This document shows, in pieces, positions 32,502-43,464 of a stretch of DNA of 64,000 nucleotides. The DNA comes from Multifurca ochricompacta (taxonomy: Eukaryota > Basidiomycota > Agaricomycetes > Russulales > Russulaceae). The notes beneath the pieces were generated by a model that was not told the origin of the DNA, did no database searches, and saw only the letters and a list, made by a program, of their open reading frames with translations. Positions within the stretch are counted from its first letter, which is position 1. Every line of letters starts with the position of its first letter. Made by a program: the position numbers and the translations under genes. The stretch is from contig WTXG01000120.1 of assembly GCA_022496185.1 (NCBI GenBank), forward strand, positions 1-64,000, written 5' to 3'.

Positions 32502-35424
32502 TTAACTGTTCTTGGGCGCTTCTGGGTGTCGGGCGTGGAATTCTGAGATAAGGACCGGAGCAAAGATATCCCCGGCAGGTTCCCACGAGTTGTCTGAGTC
32601 TGGGAATCCTTTCCACTTAACGAGGTAATGTAGCTTGCGCCCTCGGCCTTTACGTGAGGAGTCTAGAATCCGCTCCACTTCCCATTCCGCTTCTCCATCG
32701 ATTAATTCAGGGGGAGGTCTAGGGAAGTTTTCCCCATGCAGGGATGTCTCCTTGTACGGTGTCAACAGTCTGGCATGGAAGACTGGGTGGATTCGCCATG
32801 TGGGGGGAAGTTTGAGTTCATATGACACGTCTGACAGCTTCCTTGTTATCTTGAAGGGTCCGTGACGTCGGGGCGCTAACTTGGCTGTCGGATGTGACAT
32901 GTGAACATTCTTTCCTTCCAGCCACACCAAGTCATTGGTCTGATAAGGTGTGAACTTCGAGGGTTTCTCCGCTAGGGTTCTTTGCGCCTTCAACAGGTTC
33001 TCATTGGCTGATTTCCTGATCTCTTCCCATTGGCTGATACGCTGTGTGGCTGAGGGAACGTTCGTTGGCTTTCCAGTCCACGTGGCTCGAGGCGTCCACC
33101 CCATGATAAGTGAGAATGGAGTGTTTTTTGTGGTGCCATTGGGCCAAGAGTTGTGTGCGAATTCTGCCGTCGCTAGCCAGTCAGCCCAGTCGTCCTGTCG
33201 TCCATTGCACCAGAACCGAAGATATTGTTCGAGCCACTGGTTTGTCCTTTCTGATTGTCCATCTGTCTGTGGATGATAGGCCGTCGAGATGTTTTGGGTT
33301 ATATTCAGCGTTTTACAGAGGGCCCTGGCAAATGTGGACGTGAAGCGTGGGTCGCGGTCTGAAATGATTTTTTCCGGGAGACCATAATGTCTGTAGACGT
33401 GATCCAGGTAGAGTTTGGCTACTCCTTCTGCTGTGATGGACTCATTGCACGGTATGAACAGTGCCGCTTTCGAACAGTCATGATCGGTGATGGTCAAGAT
33501 GGAGTCGAAGCCTCTGGAAGTGGGGAGTTTGACGATGAAGTCCATGGCGATGGTCTGGAATGGTTGTGACGCTGTGGGTGTAATGGGGAATAGTGCTGGT
33601 GGGTGTGGGTGCGTATTCACTTTGTTGGCTTGGCAATCTGCACATCCCTTCACATATTCCTCCACATCCTTTTTCATGTTTGGCCACCAGTAGTCTCGTT
33701 TGGCAAGGGCGTAGGTATTTGCGATGCCAGGGTGTCCTGCAGAGGGAAGGTCATGGTGAAAATGGATCACCCCCCTCTTAATGTTGTCGCCACCGGTGAC
33801 AACGAGTCGATCCCCGTCCTTCCACCACAGGCCATCAATCTTCTTCAGATTATGCGCCTCTGCCCATGATTGGCATAACTGCTGGTTCATGTTCTGCGAC
33901 ACCTGGGCCCATAAGTCCATGTCGTGGAGGCTGACGACGGCTGCTCTTGTGAAGACTTCTTCAGGGAGTACTGTGATATCATTGTTGTCCTCCCCACCAT
34001 GGTTTAAATCTGGTCGCCGAGATAGGGCATCTGCTCGTGCATTACGACTTCCCGCGATGTGTTTCAACACAAAGTTATATTCTTCGAGCTCTAGGACTTC
34101 GCGAGCGACCCGTCGGCTGATTTTATGGGGTTCCTTCCAGTAGAGTAGGTTGGAGTGATCAGTATGGATGACGGTTTTATGGGGGGTTCCCGCTAGGTAT
34201 GGTCGCCAATGTCGTAGTGCCTTTACAATAGCTAGTAGCTCTCTGTCCCAAATGTCGTAATTTCGTTCTGCTGGCGAGAATGTTTCTGAGTAGAAGGCAA
34301 CTGGGTGAAGTAGTCCTGTTGCATCCCGCTGGTTGAGTACGGCACCGTTGGCGAAATGGGAAGCGTCAACTTCAAGCTCAAAGGGTTTCTCTAGGTCTGG
34401 CTGTAAAAGGACTGGTTCTGAACCGACAATGTCTCGGATCTGCTCAAAGGCTTGTTGTTGTTCATCTGCCCAATGCCAGGGTATGTCCTTTTTCAATAAT
34501 CCGTTCAATGGTTGGGCGATGCCTGAGAATCCACGGACAAAGCGCCGATAAAAGTTGCAGAATCCAATGAAGGACCGCACATCCTTGATGCACGTGGGTA
34601 CTGGCCACTCCCGGATTCCTTGTACTTTTACCGGGTCCATCCGCACATGCCCTCCTTCCAGGATAACTCCTAGGTATTCCACACTCGGTTGTTCAAACGA
34701 GCATTTGGCTGGTTTGAGGTACAGATCATGTTCGTGCAGGATGTCTAGCACCTGGTGTACTCGTTCTCGATGATGGGTTAGGTCGTTGGTAGTGGCCACT
34801 AATATGTCGTCCATGTACACCACTACTTCGCCCGTGAGAATGAGATCGCGGAAAATATGATTCATCATTGATTGGAAAGTGGCGGGTGAGTTGGTGAGGC
34901 CAAAGAACATAACATTCGGTTCAAAGAGCCCCTGATTGGTCTTAAAAGCTGCTTTGCATTGGTCTCCTTCCTTGATCCGGATATTGTTGTAGCCCCAGCG
35001 GACATCCATTTTAGAGAATAGGGATTTATTCCACATGGTGTCAATGAGTTCCGAAATGAGCGGCAAGGGGTAGGCGTTCTTCACAGTATGGGCATTTATT
35101 CGTCGATAATCCTGAACAGGTCGAAGCTTGCCATCTTTCTTTTTGATAAAGAAGAACGGTGACGCGTATGGTGATTTCGATGGACGAATATACCCTTTTG
35201 CCAGATGTTCCTCAAGGAATGTCGTGAGCGCAGTTTGTTCTGCTTGTGACAATGGATAGATTTTACAGTCAATTGCGGACGGGGTGTCGGGCGTGAAGTC
35301 AATGGCATGGTCCCAGGGTCGTGCAGGTGGAAAACGTTGGGATTCCTCCTCAGAGAATACCTTCCAGTGTCGATGATACTCTTCTGGCACGACCTCCTCA
35401 AAAGTCCTTTCTGTGTGCCCCTCT
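32502..35424 (-). CDS. Ty3-4 Pol, RT to chromodomain (separated from its N-terminus)
   Basis: Open from the insertion edge at 35424 to TAA 32504-32502 (962 codons from MPEEYHRHWK). [15 protein letters not shown] and YMDD at about residue 192. RNase H: FELEVDASHFANGAVL at about 337. Integrase: SAGHPGIANTY...CADCQANK zinc module at about 555-600, catalytic Asp in MDFIVKLP (about 616), SDRDPRF (about 678), Glu in DGQSERTNQ (about 714). Chromodomain YLVKWKGFPDSDNSWEPAG near the C-terminus. All catalytic residues are present and there is no stop, but Ty3-5 cuts it off from gag and protease at 42900-43464. Confidence 0.92.
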
Positions 35425-36012
35425 TGTTACGAACCCCATCGCTCCCAGTCTTTTTCTTCTTACCCAATGATGACCCCTCCCTGCCGCCTACCCTTCACTA
35501 TCAGATTACGTCTCCATCGTGGGACCCATCACGTGCCTTGCTCCCGTCCCCGTGACGACCTTTGTCTCTGTTTGTGTTACTGTACAAGCGTTTGACTCCC
35601 CCTTTGCTTATCTCTTATCTCTTATCTTTACGACCGGACACTTACTTAATTCCCTATCAGAAGCGTGGCTTTACGCCCTCCGCTTTCGTATATTCGGGCC
35701 CATATGACTCCGTTCTATCTTATCTTTAGACGCCCATTCGATTACGTATATAAGTCCACTGTAGCTACCTTGTAGACCTCAGACTCGACTTATTGAATAC
35801 ATCGGTGCTTGTCTTCTGGACATCCCTTTGAAAGCCTTGACTCGATCATCTCGGTACTTCTGGTACCTTCTGCTCAACAGAGTCATAGAGTGCAGCCTCT
35901 TTGACTCTGGCTCCTCCCGTCTAAACTCCAAGGGGTCTTATTGGTCCCTTATCTGACTACGAACGAACGCTGTCACACAAGTCGTGTGGAACGTCCTGCA
36001 CCGGACGTAACA
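35425..36012 (+). repeat. Ty3-5 5' LTR
   Basis: 588 bp, TGTTACGAACCC...GGACGTAACA. TATATAA at 35747-35753; predicted RNA start A at 35781, 34 nt on, reading AGACTCGACTT. Confidence 0.94.
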
Positions 36013-36493
36013 TCAAGTCAAGTCTCTCATCGTGGCTTCCAGCCGCAGTCAGACCCTCTTTAAAGAAGAACTCATCGAACGCAGAGACGAGAATAATCTT
36101 TCACAACAAGTACTTGGCTCTGCCGCTTGGAAAGACTTTGAATCTGAGTTTGGATACTACGTCTATCACGACGGAAGATACCAACCGGTAGAATACGACG
36201 ACGAGAGAAGAGTTTGGTACCGCATCCGATACTCGGATAGTCGAAACTCGTGGGTCACTACAGGACCTGCTCCGCCTGAATTTGGATTAGGGCCGTGGAG
36301 AGAAAATCCCCCAGCCATTGTTACGGACTCTGAGCCAGAAGAGTACGTAGAAGAAAATAGCGAAGAAGCACTGGTATTAGCGTCGACTACAGCCCCAGTT
36401 GCACCCGGAGTTGTCACGATCAGAGCCCCTGCTTTGACAACCCCCCAGATTTCCATACAGTCTACAGACACCGTCACCCCATTTTACCAAAAC
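35781..36493 (+). other. AUG desert: leader plus N-terminal Gag extension without any ATG
   Basis: I read every line from the predicted RNA start to 36493 and found no ATG in any plus-strand frame; the first is 36494 (MSTIAAQLPDP). About eleven would be expected by chance in 713 nt. The stretch includes 154 codons of conserved open frame from GTG 36032. In Ty3-4 and Ty3-3 the few ATGs in the equivalent region stand mostly where Ty3-5 has ACG. This implies selection for ribosomes to scan through to GTG and/or the later ATG (inference). Confidence 0.8.
36015..36025 (+). other. Ty3-5 self-priming primer-binding site
   Basis: AAGTCAAGTCT, two nucleotides after the LTR. Its complement AGACTTGACTT matches the predicted RNA start AGACTCGACTT (35781-35791) at 10 of 11 positions, and matches the related LTR at 1-443 exactly. 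Confidence 0.72.
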
Positions 36494-37546
36494 ATGTCCA
36501 CGATCGCCGCCCAGCTCCCAGACCCAGCTCCTCCTCCTCCACCACCACCAGCCATGCTGCCACCGAACATTCCCCCGCCATCAGGACGTCTGTCAGGTGT
36601 ACTGCCACAGACGTTTACAGGGGATCGATCACAAAGCAAAAAGTTCATGTTGGAGTTTACCACGTTCAAAAACTTCAACCATGATGTTCCCCAAATCATT
36701 AATCCTTTCCAACGTGCCAACCTCTTCTTATCACTGATCCGAGGGGAGGCTGTAGACGATTGGACCATGGAGCAGCTGGAATGGCTGAACGAGCAAATTG
36801 AAAGTGGGCGTCGCACCACTAGTGAGGGGCTTTGGGAAACCATTGCCCAGCAGTTTAAAGATGCATACACGGATGGGCAGGCCAAGCAGAAGGCGGCCCA
36901 GGAATTGAAGGCTCTGAAGATGGAGAAAGGAGAACTAGATGCCTATGTGGCAAAGTTCAGAAGTTTGGCCAACAGGGCCGGTTATGACACAGATGAAGAG
37001 GCAACGTTGGACCTCTTTTCCCAGGGGTTGCCTAACCCCCTGGTAAAGAACATTATCCAATTCCACCATCCCAATGACTGGGATACATGGGTCGACGCTG
37101 CCCGACGACAGCAGCAGGATTACCTCGACTTTCAGACCCGCTTCGGAGTCGACACCAGGAAGGGAAAGACCCGCGACCAATGGAAGGCCGCCTTTGGGGT
37201 TAAACCCACACACACCAGTCAGAGGGATCCAAACGCAATGGATACCTCTGCGGACAGAACCAGGGCACGCGTCGCCCTTACAGAAGACGAGAGGCAGACG
37301 TTGATGAAGGAAGGACGGTGCTTTCGCTGCAAAGCGCAAGGGCACATGTCAAGGGAATGCCCGAAGAAGGGAGTACGTGCGGCAGAAGCAACTGTTACGC
37401 CTGTCCGCAACAACCCACCAACTGTTGACAAAAAGACGACGACGAAGGAGGAAAAGGCACAAGAAATATGGGCCAATATGATGAAGGAGAGTGAAGAAGT
37501 GCGAGCCATCCTAGTGGAAAAGGCATTCGCAAAGAAGGATTTTTGA
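36032..37546 (+). CDS. Ty3-5 Gag (504 codons, GTG start)
   Basis: Open from GTG 36032 (context ATC-GTG-G, with A at -3 and G at +4) to TGA 37544-37546. Residues 1-154 are a conserved extension rich in Tyr, Asp and Arg (YYVYHDGRYQPVEYDDERR, SDSRNSWVTTGP), then Pro-rich. MSTIAAQLPDP (36494) could start a shorter Gag. Capsid: FTGDRSQSKKFMLEFTTFKNFNHD...DDWTMEQLEWLNEQ...DLFSQGLPNPLVKNI. Zinc knuckle CFRCKAQGHMSREC at about 430-443. C-terminal Lys/Glu-rich tail. I chose GTG because the frame is conserved in Ty3-3 and -4, with the same GTG and good context, and no ATG precedes it. Non-AUG initiation is not proven. Confidence 0.85.
   Translation: MASSRSQTLFKEELIERRDENNLSQQVLGSAAWKDFESEFGYYVYHDGRYQPVEYDDERRVWYRIRYSDSRNSWVTTGPAPPEFGLGPWRENPPAIVTDSEPEEYVEENSEEALVLASTTAPVAPGVVTIRAPALTTPQISIQSTDTVTPFYQNMSTIAAQLPDPAPPPPPPPAMLPPNIPPPSGRLSGVLPQTFTGDRSQSKKFMLEFTTFKNFNHDVPQIINPFQRANLFLSLIRGEAVDDWTMEQLEWLNEQIESGRRTTSEGLWETIAQQFKDAYTDGQAKQKAAQELKALKMEKGELDAYVAKFRSLANRAGYDTDEEATLDLFSQGLPNPLVKNIIQFHHPNDWDTWVDAARRQQQDYLDFQTRFGVDTRKGKTRDQWKAAFGVKPTHTSQRDPNAMDTSADRTRARVALTEDERQTLMKEGRCFRCKAQGHMSRECPKKGVRAAEATVTPVRNNPPTVDKKTTTKEEKAQEIWANMMKESEEVRAILVEKAFAKKDF
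37537..37546 (+). promoter_or_regulatory. gag-pol -1 frameshift site
   Basis: GGATTTTTGA with the gag stop TGA at its end. A -1 slip on T5 gives TTT TTG ACG and opens pol (LTGSTPSAWARA). Same sequence at 26631-26622 and 43470-43461 on the minus strand; GGATTTTTAA in Ty3-2. Confidence 0.75.
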
Positions 37547-40500
37547 CGGGCTCTACCCCATCGGCCTGGGCGCGAGCATTACATGTAACCTCTGTGTATA
37601 CTAGTCGCTTCAAATCTTTGAAAATACCAGTGCATTTCGAGACTACACAGAGGACGGCCGACCGTGACATCCTGATCGACTCAGGAGCCACCGACAACTT
37701 TATTAGCCCACGAATGGCGAGAACCATGGGATTAGGGATGCTGGCACTCCCTCAGGAAAAAAATATCTGGAATATTGATGGAACTGCCAACCGAGCGGAA
37801 AGATCACACATTACACTGACCTTAGTGTCCAAGTAGGGGAAAAAACGAAGATCATACGCTTCCTGGTCACCAATCTTGGTGAAGAGGATTTGGTTTTAGG
37901 ATACCCCTGGCTTGCTGCATTCGAACCCAAGATCAACTGGAGTGATGCCACCATGGACAAAGATTCCTACCCCGTTCTTATCACGTCAATGGGGTACGAC
38001 TATGTGGCTCGACACTCGGCAGTGCGAAGGGTAGAAAAAGAAGAGGAAGATCCAGGCGTTGCTTCGCTACCAAAGCATCAGAACTTGCGCAGAAAGCGGT
38101 GGAAGGACATACAGAAAGGACCTTTGAGGAGGTAGTGCCCAGAGAGTACCACCGGCACTGGAAGGTGTTCTCAGAGGAGGAATCGCAACGTTTTCCTCCT
38201 GCCAGACCGTGGGACCATGCCATCGATTTCACACCGATACGCCAGCAGCGATCGACTGTAAAATCTACCCACTGTCCCAGCAGAACAAGCAGCACTCACG
38301 ACTTTCCTTGAGGAACATCTTGCCAAGGGGTATATTCGTCCATCGAAATCACCATATGCGTCGCCATTCTTCTTCATCAAAAAGAAAGATGGCAAACTTC
38401 GACCTGTACAAGACTATCGACGGATAAATGCCCACACTGTGAAGAATGCCTACCACTACCACTCATATCAGAACTCATCGATACTATGCGGGACAAGTCC
38501 TTATTCTCCAAAATGGACGTCCGTTGGGGTTACAACAACATTCGGATCAAAGAGGGAGACCAGTGTAAAGCAGCGTTTAAAACCAACCAAGGGCTCTTTG
38601 AGCCGAAGTCATGTTTTTCGGCCTTACCAACTCGCCCGCCACCTTTCAGTCTATGATGAATCACATCTTCCGTGACCTCATTCTTACTGGCGAAGTGGTA
38701 GTATACATGGATGATATACTGGTGGCTACTGCGGACGACCTAACCCATCATCGAAAGCGAGTACACCAGGTGCTGGACATCCTATGCGAGCATGACCTAT
38801 ACCTTAAACCGGCCAAGTGCTCGTTCGAACAACCGAGCGTTGAGTATCTGGGAGTCATCCTAGAAGGAGGACACGTACGGATGGACCCGATAAAAGTACA
38901 GGGAATCCGAGAATGGCCCATACCTACGTGTGTCAAGGAAGTGCGGTCCTTCATCGGATTTTGCAACTTCTATCGACGATTTGTCAAGGGATTTTCAGGA
39001 ATCGCTCAACCGCTAAATGGACTGTTGAAGAAGGATGTACCCTGGCACTGGGCAGAAGAGCATCAGTGGGCCTTTGAGCAGATCCGAGACATCGTTGGCT
39101 CAGAACCAGTCCTCTTGCAGCCGGATCTGAAGAAGCCCTTTGAACTCGAAGTTGACGCATCCCACTTTGCTAATGGAGCCGTACTAAATCAAAGAGATGA
39201 AATGGGACTACTTCACCCAGTCGCCTTCTATTCGGAAACATTCTCACCAGCGGAACGAAACTATGATATCTGGGATAGGGAATTGCTTTCTATTGTGAAA
39301 GTGCTACGACATTGGCGACCATACCTAGCGGGAACACCTCACAAAACCATCATTCATACCGACCACTCCAACCTACTCTATTGGAAGGAACCCCATAAAA
39401 TAAGCCGACGGGTCGCTCGCGAAGTCCTGGAGCTCGAAGAATACAACTTCGAACTGAAGCACATTGCTGGAAGTCGTAATGCTCGTGCAGATGCCCTATC
39501 AAGACGACCTGATCTAAATAATGGTGCAGAGGACAACAATGATGTGACAGTACTCCCAGAGGAAGTTTTCATGAGGACAGCGGTTGTCAGTCTTCACGAC
39601 ATGGATTTATGGGCCCAGGTGTCGCAAAATATGAATCAACAACTATGCGAAACTTGGGCAGATGCACATAATCTGAAGAAAATTGACGGCCTTTGGTGGA
39701 AGGACAGGGATCGACTCGTTGTCACCGGTGGCGACAACATTAAGAGGGGGGTGATCCATTTTCACCACGATCTCCCCTCTGCAGGACATCCCGGCATCGC
39801 TAACACCTACGCCCTTGCCAAACGAGACTACTGGTGGCCAAACATGAAGCAGGATGTAGAAGAATACGTGAAAGGATGCGCAGATTGCCAGGCCAACAAA
39901 GTGAATACACACCCACACCCGCCGGCATTGTCCCCAATTACACCGACAACTTCGCAACCGTTCCAAACAATAGCCATGGACTTCGTTGTCAAACTCCCCA
40001 CCTCCAGAGGCTTCGACTCAATCCTGACCATCACTGACCATGACTGTTCAAAAGCAGCGCTGTTCATACCCTGCAATGAGTCTATCACGGCAGAAGGAGT
40101 GGCCAAGCTCTACCTAGATCATGTTTACAGACACTATGGCCTTCCTGAAAAGATCATCTCAGACCGTGACCCATGCTTCACATCCACGTTCGCCAGGGCA
40201 CTCTGCAGAACACTAAACATCGCGCAAAATATCTCCACGGCATACCACCCACAGACAGATGGACAGTCGGAAAGAACAAATCAGTGGCTTGAACAGTACC
40301 TTCGATTTTGGTGCAATGGACGACAGGACGACTGGGCAGACTGGCTTGCAACGGCAGAATTTGCACACAACTCCTGGCCTAATGGCACCACGAAACATTC
40401 CCCATTCTCACTTATCATGGGATGGACGCCTCGAGCCACATGGACCGGAAAGCCGACAAATGTCCCATCGGCCACCCAGCGTATCAACCAATGGGAAGAG

Positions 40501-41019
40501 ATTCGGAGATCGGCCAATGAGAACTTGTTGAAGGCGCAAAAGACCCTGGCAGAGAAGCCCACAAGGTTCACGCCTTATCGAACCAATGACCTGGTTTGGC
40601 TGGAAGGGAAGAACATTCACACATCACATCCAACAGCCAAGTTAGCGCCCCGACATCACGGACCCTTCAAGATAACAAGGAAGCTGTCAGACGTGTCATA
40701 TGAGCTCAAACTCCCCCCTGCATGGCGCATTCACCTGGTCTTCCATGCCAGGTTACTCACCCCTTACAAAGAGACACCTCTGCACGGAGAAAACTTCCCG
40801 AGACCGCCACCTGACCTTATCAACGGGGAAGAAGAGTGGGAAGTAGAACACATTCTAGATTCGAAGCGACAAGGCCGAGGGCGCAAGTTATACTACCTAA
40901 TCAAGTGGAAGGGATTCCCAGCCTCTGACAACTTGTGGGAACCAGCCGGAGATATCTCTGCCCCAGTCCTTATCGCGAAGTTCCACGCCCAACACCCAGA
41001 AGCGCCCAAGAACAGTTAA
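37540..41019 (+). pseudogene. Ty3-5 pol with clustered one-base deletions
   Basis: Protease DSGATDNFIS near 37678. Between about 37797 and 38610 at least six single-base deletions relative to Ty3-4 break the frame (near 37797, 38065, 38235, 38280, 38450, 38610). From 38611 it is open for 802 codons: YMDD about residue 32, RNase H FELEVDASHFANGAVL about 177, integrase zinc module about 392-430, catalytic Asp 457 (MDFVVKLP), Asp 518 (SDRDPCF), Glu 554 (DGQSERTNQ), chromodomain YLIKWKGFPASDNLWEPAG near 760. Ends TAA at 41017-41019. The deletions are not CpG decay and may be consensus errors. Confidence 0.9.
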
Positions 41020-41094
41020 AAGGATAGCCCCGGACTCTCTCAAGTCCCCCAGTATATGCTACCCCAGCGATTTACTACCACAGAACAATCTATT

Positions 41095-42282
41095 ATGTCT
41101 TTCATTGCCGCCTCTGCCACCATCGACGCTTTGCCTCCCCGATGACTGTTGTCGAGAACTTCCCGTCCGCTCACCCGTCCACTCGTCCCTCCTCCCCCAT
41201 CGACTATGAAGTGCAGAAGCCCGCGTCAAGAACCAGTCCCCAAACCCGAACGATGACTTCACCCACTGTGAAGAACCCCACCCCAACGACCTGCTCAACG
41301 GGGAGATCGATGACGAAGCTCCTGAATTCCCCTTCATCCCTAACAACCCCAACTCATCCATGTACTTCCCCTAGAGATCACGATGGCCGACGGTTCCAAA
41401 GCCATTGCAAAATATATCTACTACACCAACGGAGGGATGGACGTGGCAGGATGCATGAGGAAGGATGGACCGGTTTACGGGGCTCCCGTTTATCTGGAAG
41501 AAAGGTACACGGGTCGACTGCACCATACGCTGACCGATGAGCACTAGGCCATCTTGCTGCGGAGGACTGTCGCGCCTTCGCGATTGAAGAGGTGATAAAT
41601 GACATGAGGCTCCCACGCCTGAAGGCGGAAGTCATGAGACTGCGGAAGAGTATCACCCTACGGAGAACACTGAGCCAGCAGTATAAGGAGCACGCGAAGA
41701 TGATGGCGAAGGCTGACGAATGGAATGTTCCAGTTGGAACAGGAGATTGTCGAGATTAGGAAGAGGTTGGAGGCGGGGGATGCATATCAGACAATCGCTG
41801 AAAGGTATGCCGACACCTATGCACGACCTCTCCCTCCTCGGACACTGGGGGCGGCTCCGACGCTGCTGCCAAGTCGGCTCGAGATGCCACGATTGCACGA
41901 GAACCGCGCGGGGAGACCTGCTGGCGATGTGATAGCAAATATCACATTAGCTGGAATTGCCCTCTCAACCGCAAGTGGTGCCGACACTGCCGAAGTAATC
42001 TCCACTGGAGCCGACACTGTATCTTTCGACGTGTAGGGGTGGCCCCACAATCACCAATCCATCGGGCTGGTGTGGCAAATGTCTCCGTCACAATGCCGGG
42101 CATAAAGAGATCGACTGCCCAGTCTACGATTTGTGCCGCGCATGTGGCCAGCGCGGTCCGTATGGCTTCCTCCGCACCCACGCATGCCCACAGGAGTGGA
42201 AACATATCAGATGGACGATCGTAATGTAGCCGATGACTACTTGGAGCTGGTGCAGGATGATGACGGTACGAGTCGTTTCTAG
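41095..42282 (+). pseudogene. Ty3-5 ORF3 (frameshifted)
   Basis: Starts MSFIAASATIDAF at 41095 and ends TAG 42280-42282. Compared with Ty3-4 ORF3 it has repeated one-base deletions (near 41130, 41210, 41372, 41545, 41712 and others), so no long frame remains. The Cys/His motifs of the family are still recognisable in pieces. Same deletion style as in the first part of pol. Confidence 0.8.
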
Positions 42283-42300
42283 CCGGGACTGCTAGAACCA

Positions 42301-42310
42301 GAAGAGGGGG
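42301..42310 (+). other. Ty3-5 polypurine tract
   Basis: GAAGAGGGGG followed by TGA and the 3' LTR. The family context is CCAGAAGAGGGGGTGA. Confidence 0.78.
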
Positions 42311-42313
42311 TGA

Positions 42314-42899
42314 TGTTACGAACCCCATCGCTCCCAGTCTTTTTCTTCTTACCCAATGATGACCCCTCCCTGCCGCCTACCCTTCACTATCAGATTACGT
42401 CTCCATCGTGGGACCCATCACGTGCCTTGCTCCCGTCCCCGTGACGACCTTTGTCTCTGTTTGTGTTACTGTACAAGCGTTTGACTCCCCTTTGCTTATC
42501 TCTTATCTCTTATCTTTACGACCGGACACTTACTTAATTCCCTATCAGAAGCGCGCTTTACGCCCTCCGCTTTCGTATATTCGGGCCCATATGACTCCGT
42601 TCTATCTTATCTTTAGACGCCCATTCGATTACGTATATAAGTCCACTGTAGCTACCTTGTAGACCTCAGACTCGACTTATTGAATACATTGGTGCTTGTC
42701 TTCTGGACATCCCTTTGAAAGCCTTGACTCGATCATCTCGGTACTTCTGGTACCTTCTGCTCAACAGAGTCATAGAGTGCAGCCTCTTTGACTCTGGCTC
42801 CTCCCGTCTAAACTCCAAGGGGTCTTATTGGTCCCTTATCTGACTACGAACGAACGCTGTCACACAAGTCGTGTGGAACGTCCTGCACCGGACGTAACA
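42314..42899 (+). repeat. Ty3-5 3' LTR
   Basis: 586 bp; two single-base deletions against the 5' copy (C run near 42489, and near 42554). Followed by CCTCT. Confidence 0.94.
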
Positions 42900-43464
42900 C
42901 CTCTACTGCCTTCTGTGCGAGTTCTGATGCCTTGGTAGTGAGGCAATAACCCGAATCTTCTTCCTCTTTGTCTACCCTGCAGATCCCCGAATGTCGAATG
43001 GCATAATCGTACCCTATTGACGTGATGAGAACGGGGTAAAAGTCTTTGTCCATGGTTGCATCTCCCCAGTTGATTCTTGGTTCAAATGCGGCGAGCCAGG
43101 GATATCCCAGAACTAAATCTTCTTCGCCTAGATTGGTGACTAGAAAGCGGATGACCTTCGTTCTTTCCCCCACTTGGACATTGAGGTCAGTGTAGTGCGT
43201 GATTTTTCCTGCTCGATTAGCAGTTCCGTCAATATTCCAGATGTTCTTTTCCTGAGGGAGTGCCAGCATCCCCAATCCCATGGTCCTTGTCATCCGTGGA
43301 CTAATGAAGTTATCTGTGGCCCCTGAGTCAATCAGGATGTCACGGTCGGCCGTTCTCTGTGTGGTTTCGAAATGTACTGGTATTTTCAAAGACTTGAAGC
43401 GACTAGTATACACAGAGGTTACATGGAGTGCTCGTGCCCAGGCCGATGGGTTTGAGCCAATCAA
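42900..43464 (-). CDS. Ty3-4 Pol N-terminus (protease), cut off by Ty3-5
   Basis: Minus strand from the slip site at 43470-43461: IGSNPSAWARALHVTSVYTSRF, protease DSGATDNFIS (near 43315-43344), then FLVTNLGEEDLVLGYPWLAAFEP, continuing to ...AQKAVE at the insertion edge. Open throughout. Its continuation is at 35424. Confidence 0.88.

Larger units (their letters stand above)
35425..42899 (+). mobile_element. Ty3-5: youngest nested Ty3 element
   Basis: 7475 bp, LTRs 35425-36012 and 42314-42899, target duplication CCTCT (35420-35424, 42900-42904). Inserted in the pol of its relative Ty3-4, in the opposite orientation. The LTRs differ only by about two single-base deletions. It keeps CpGs that are lost in Ty3-3, -4 and -O. 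Gag is intact; pol and ORF3 carry clusters of one-base deletions. Nesting depth is four (Ty3-O, Copia-A, Ty3-4, Ty3-5). Confidence 0.95.
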
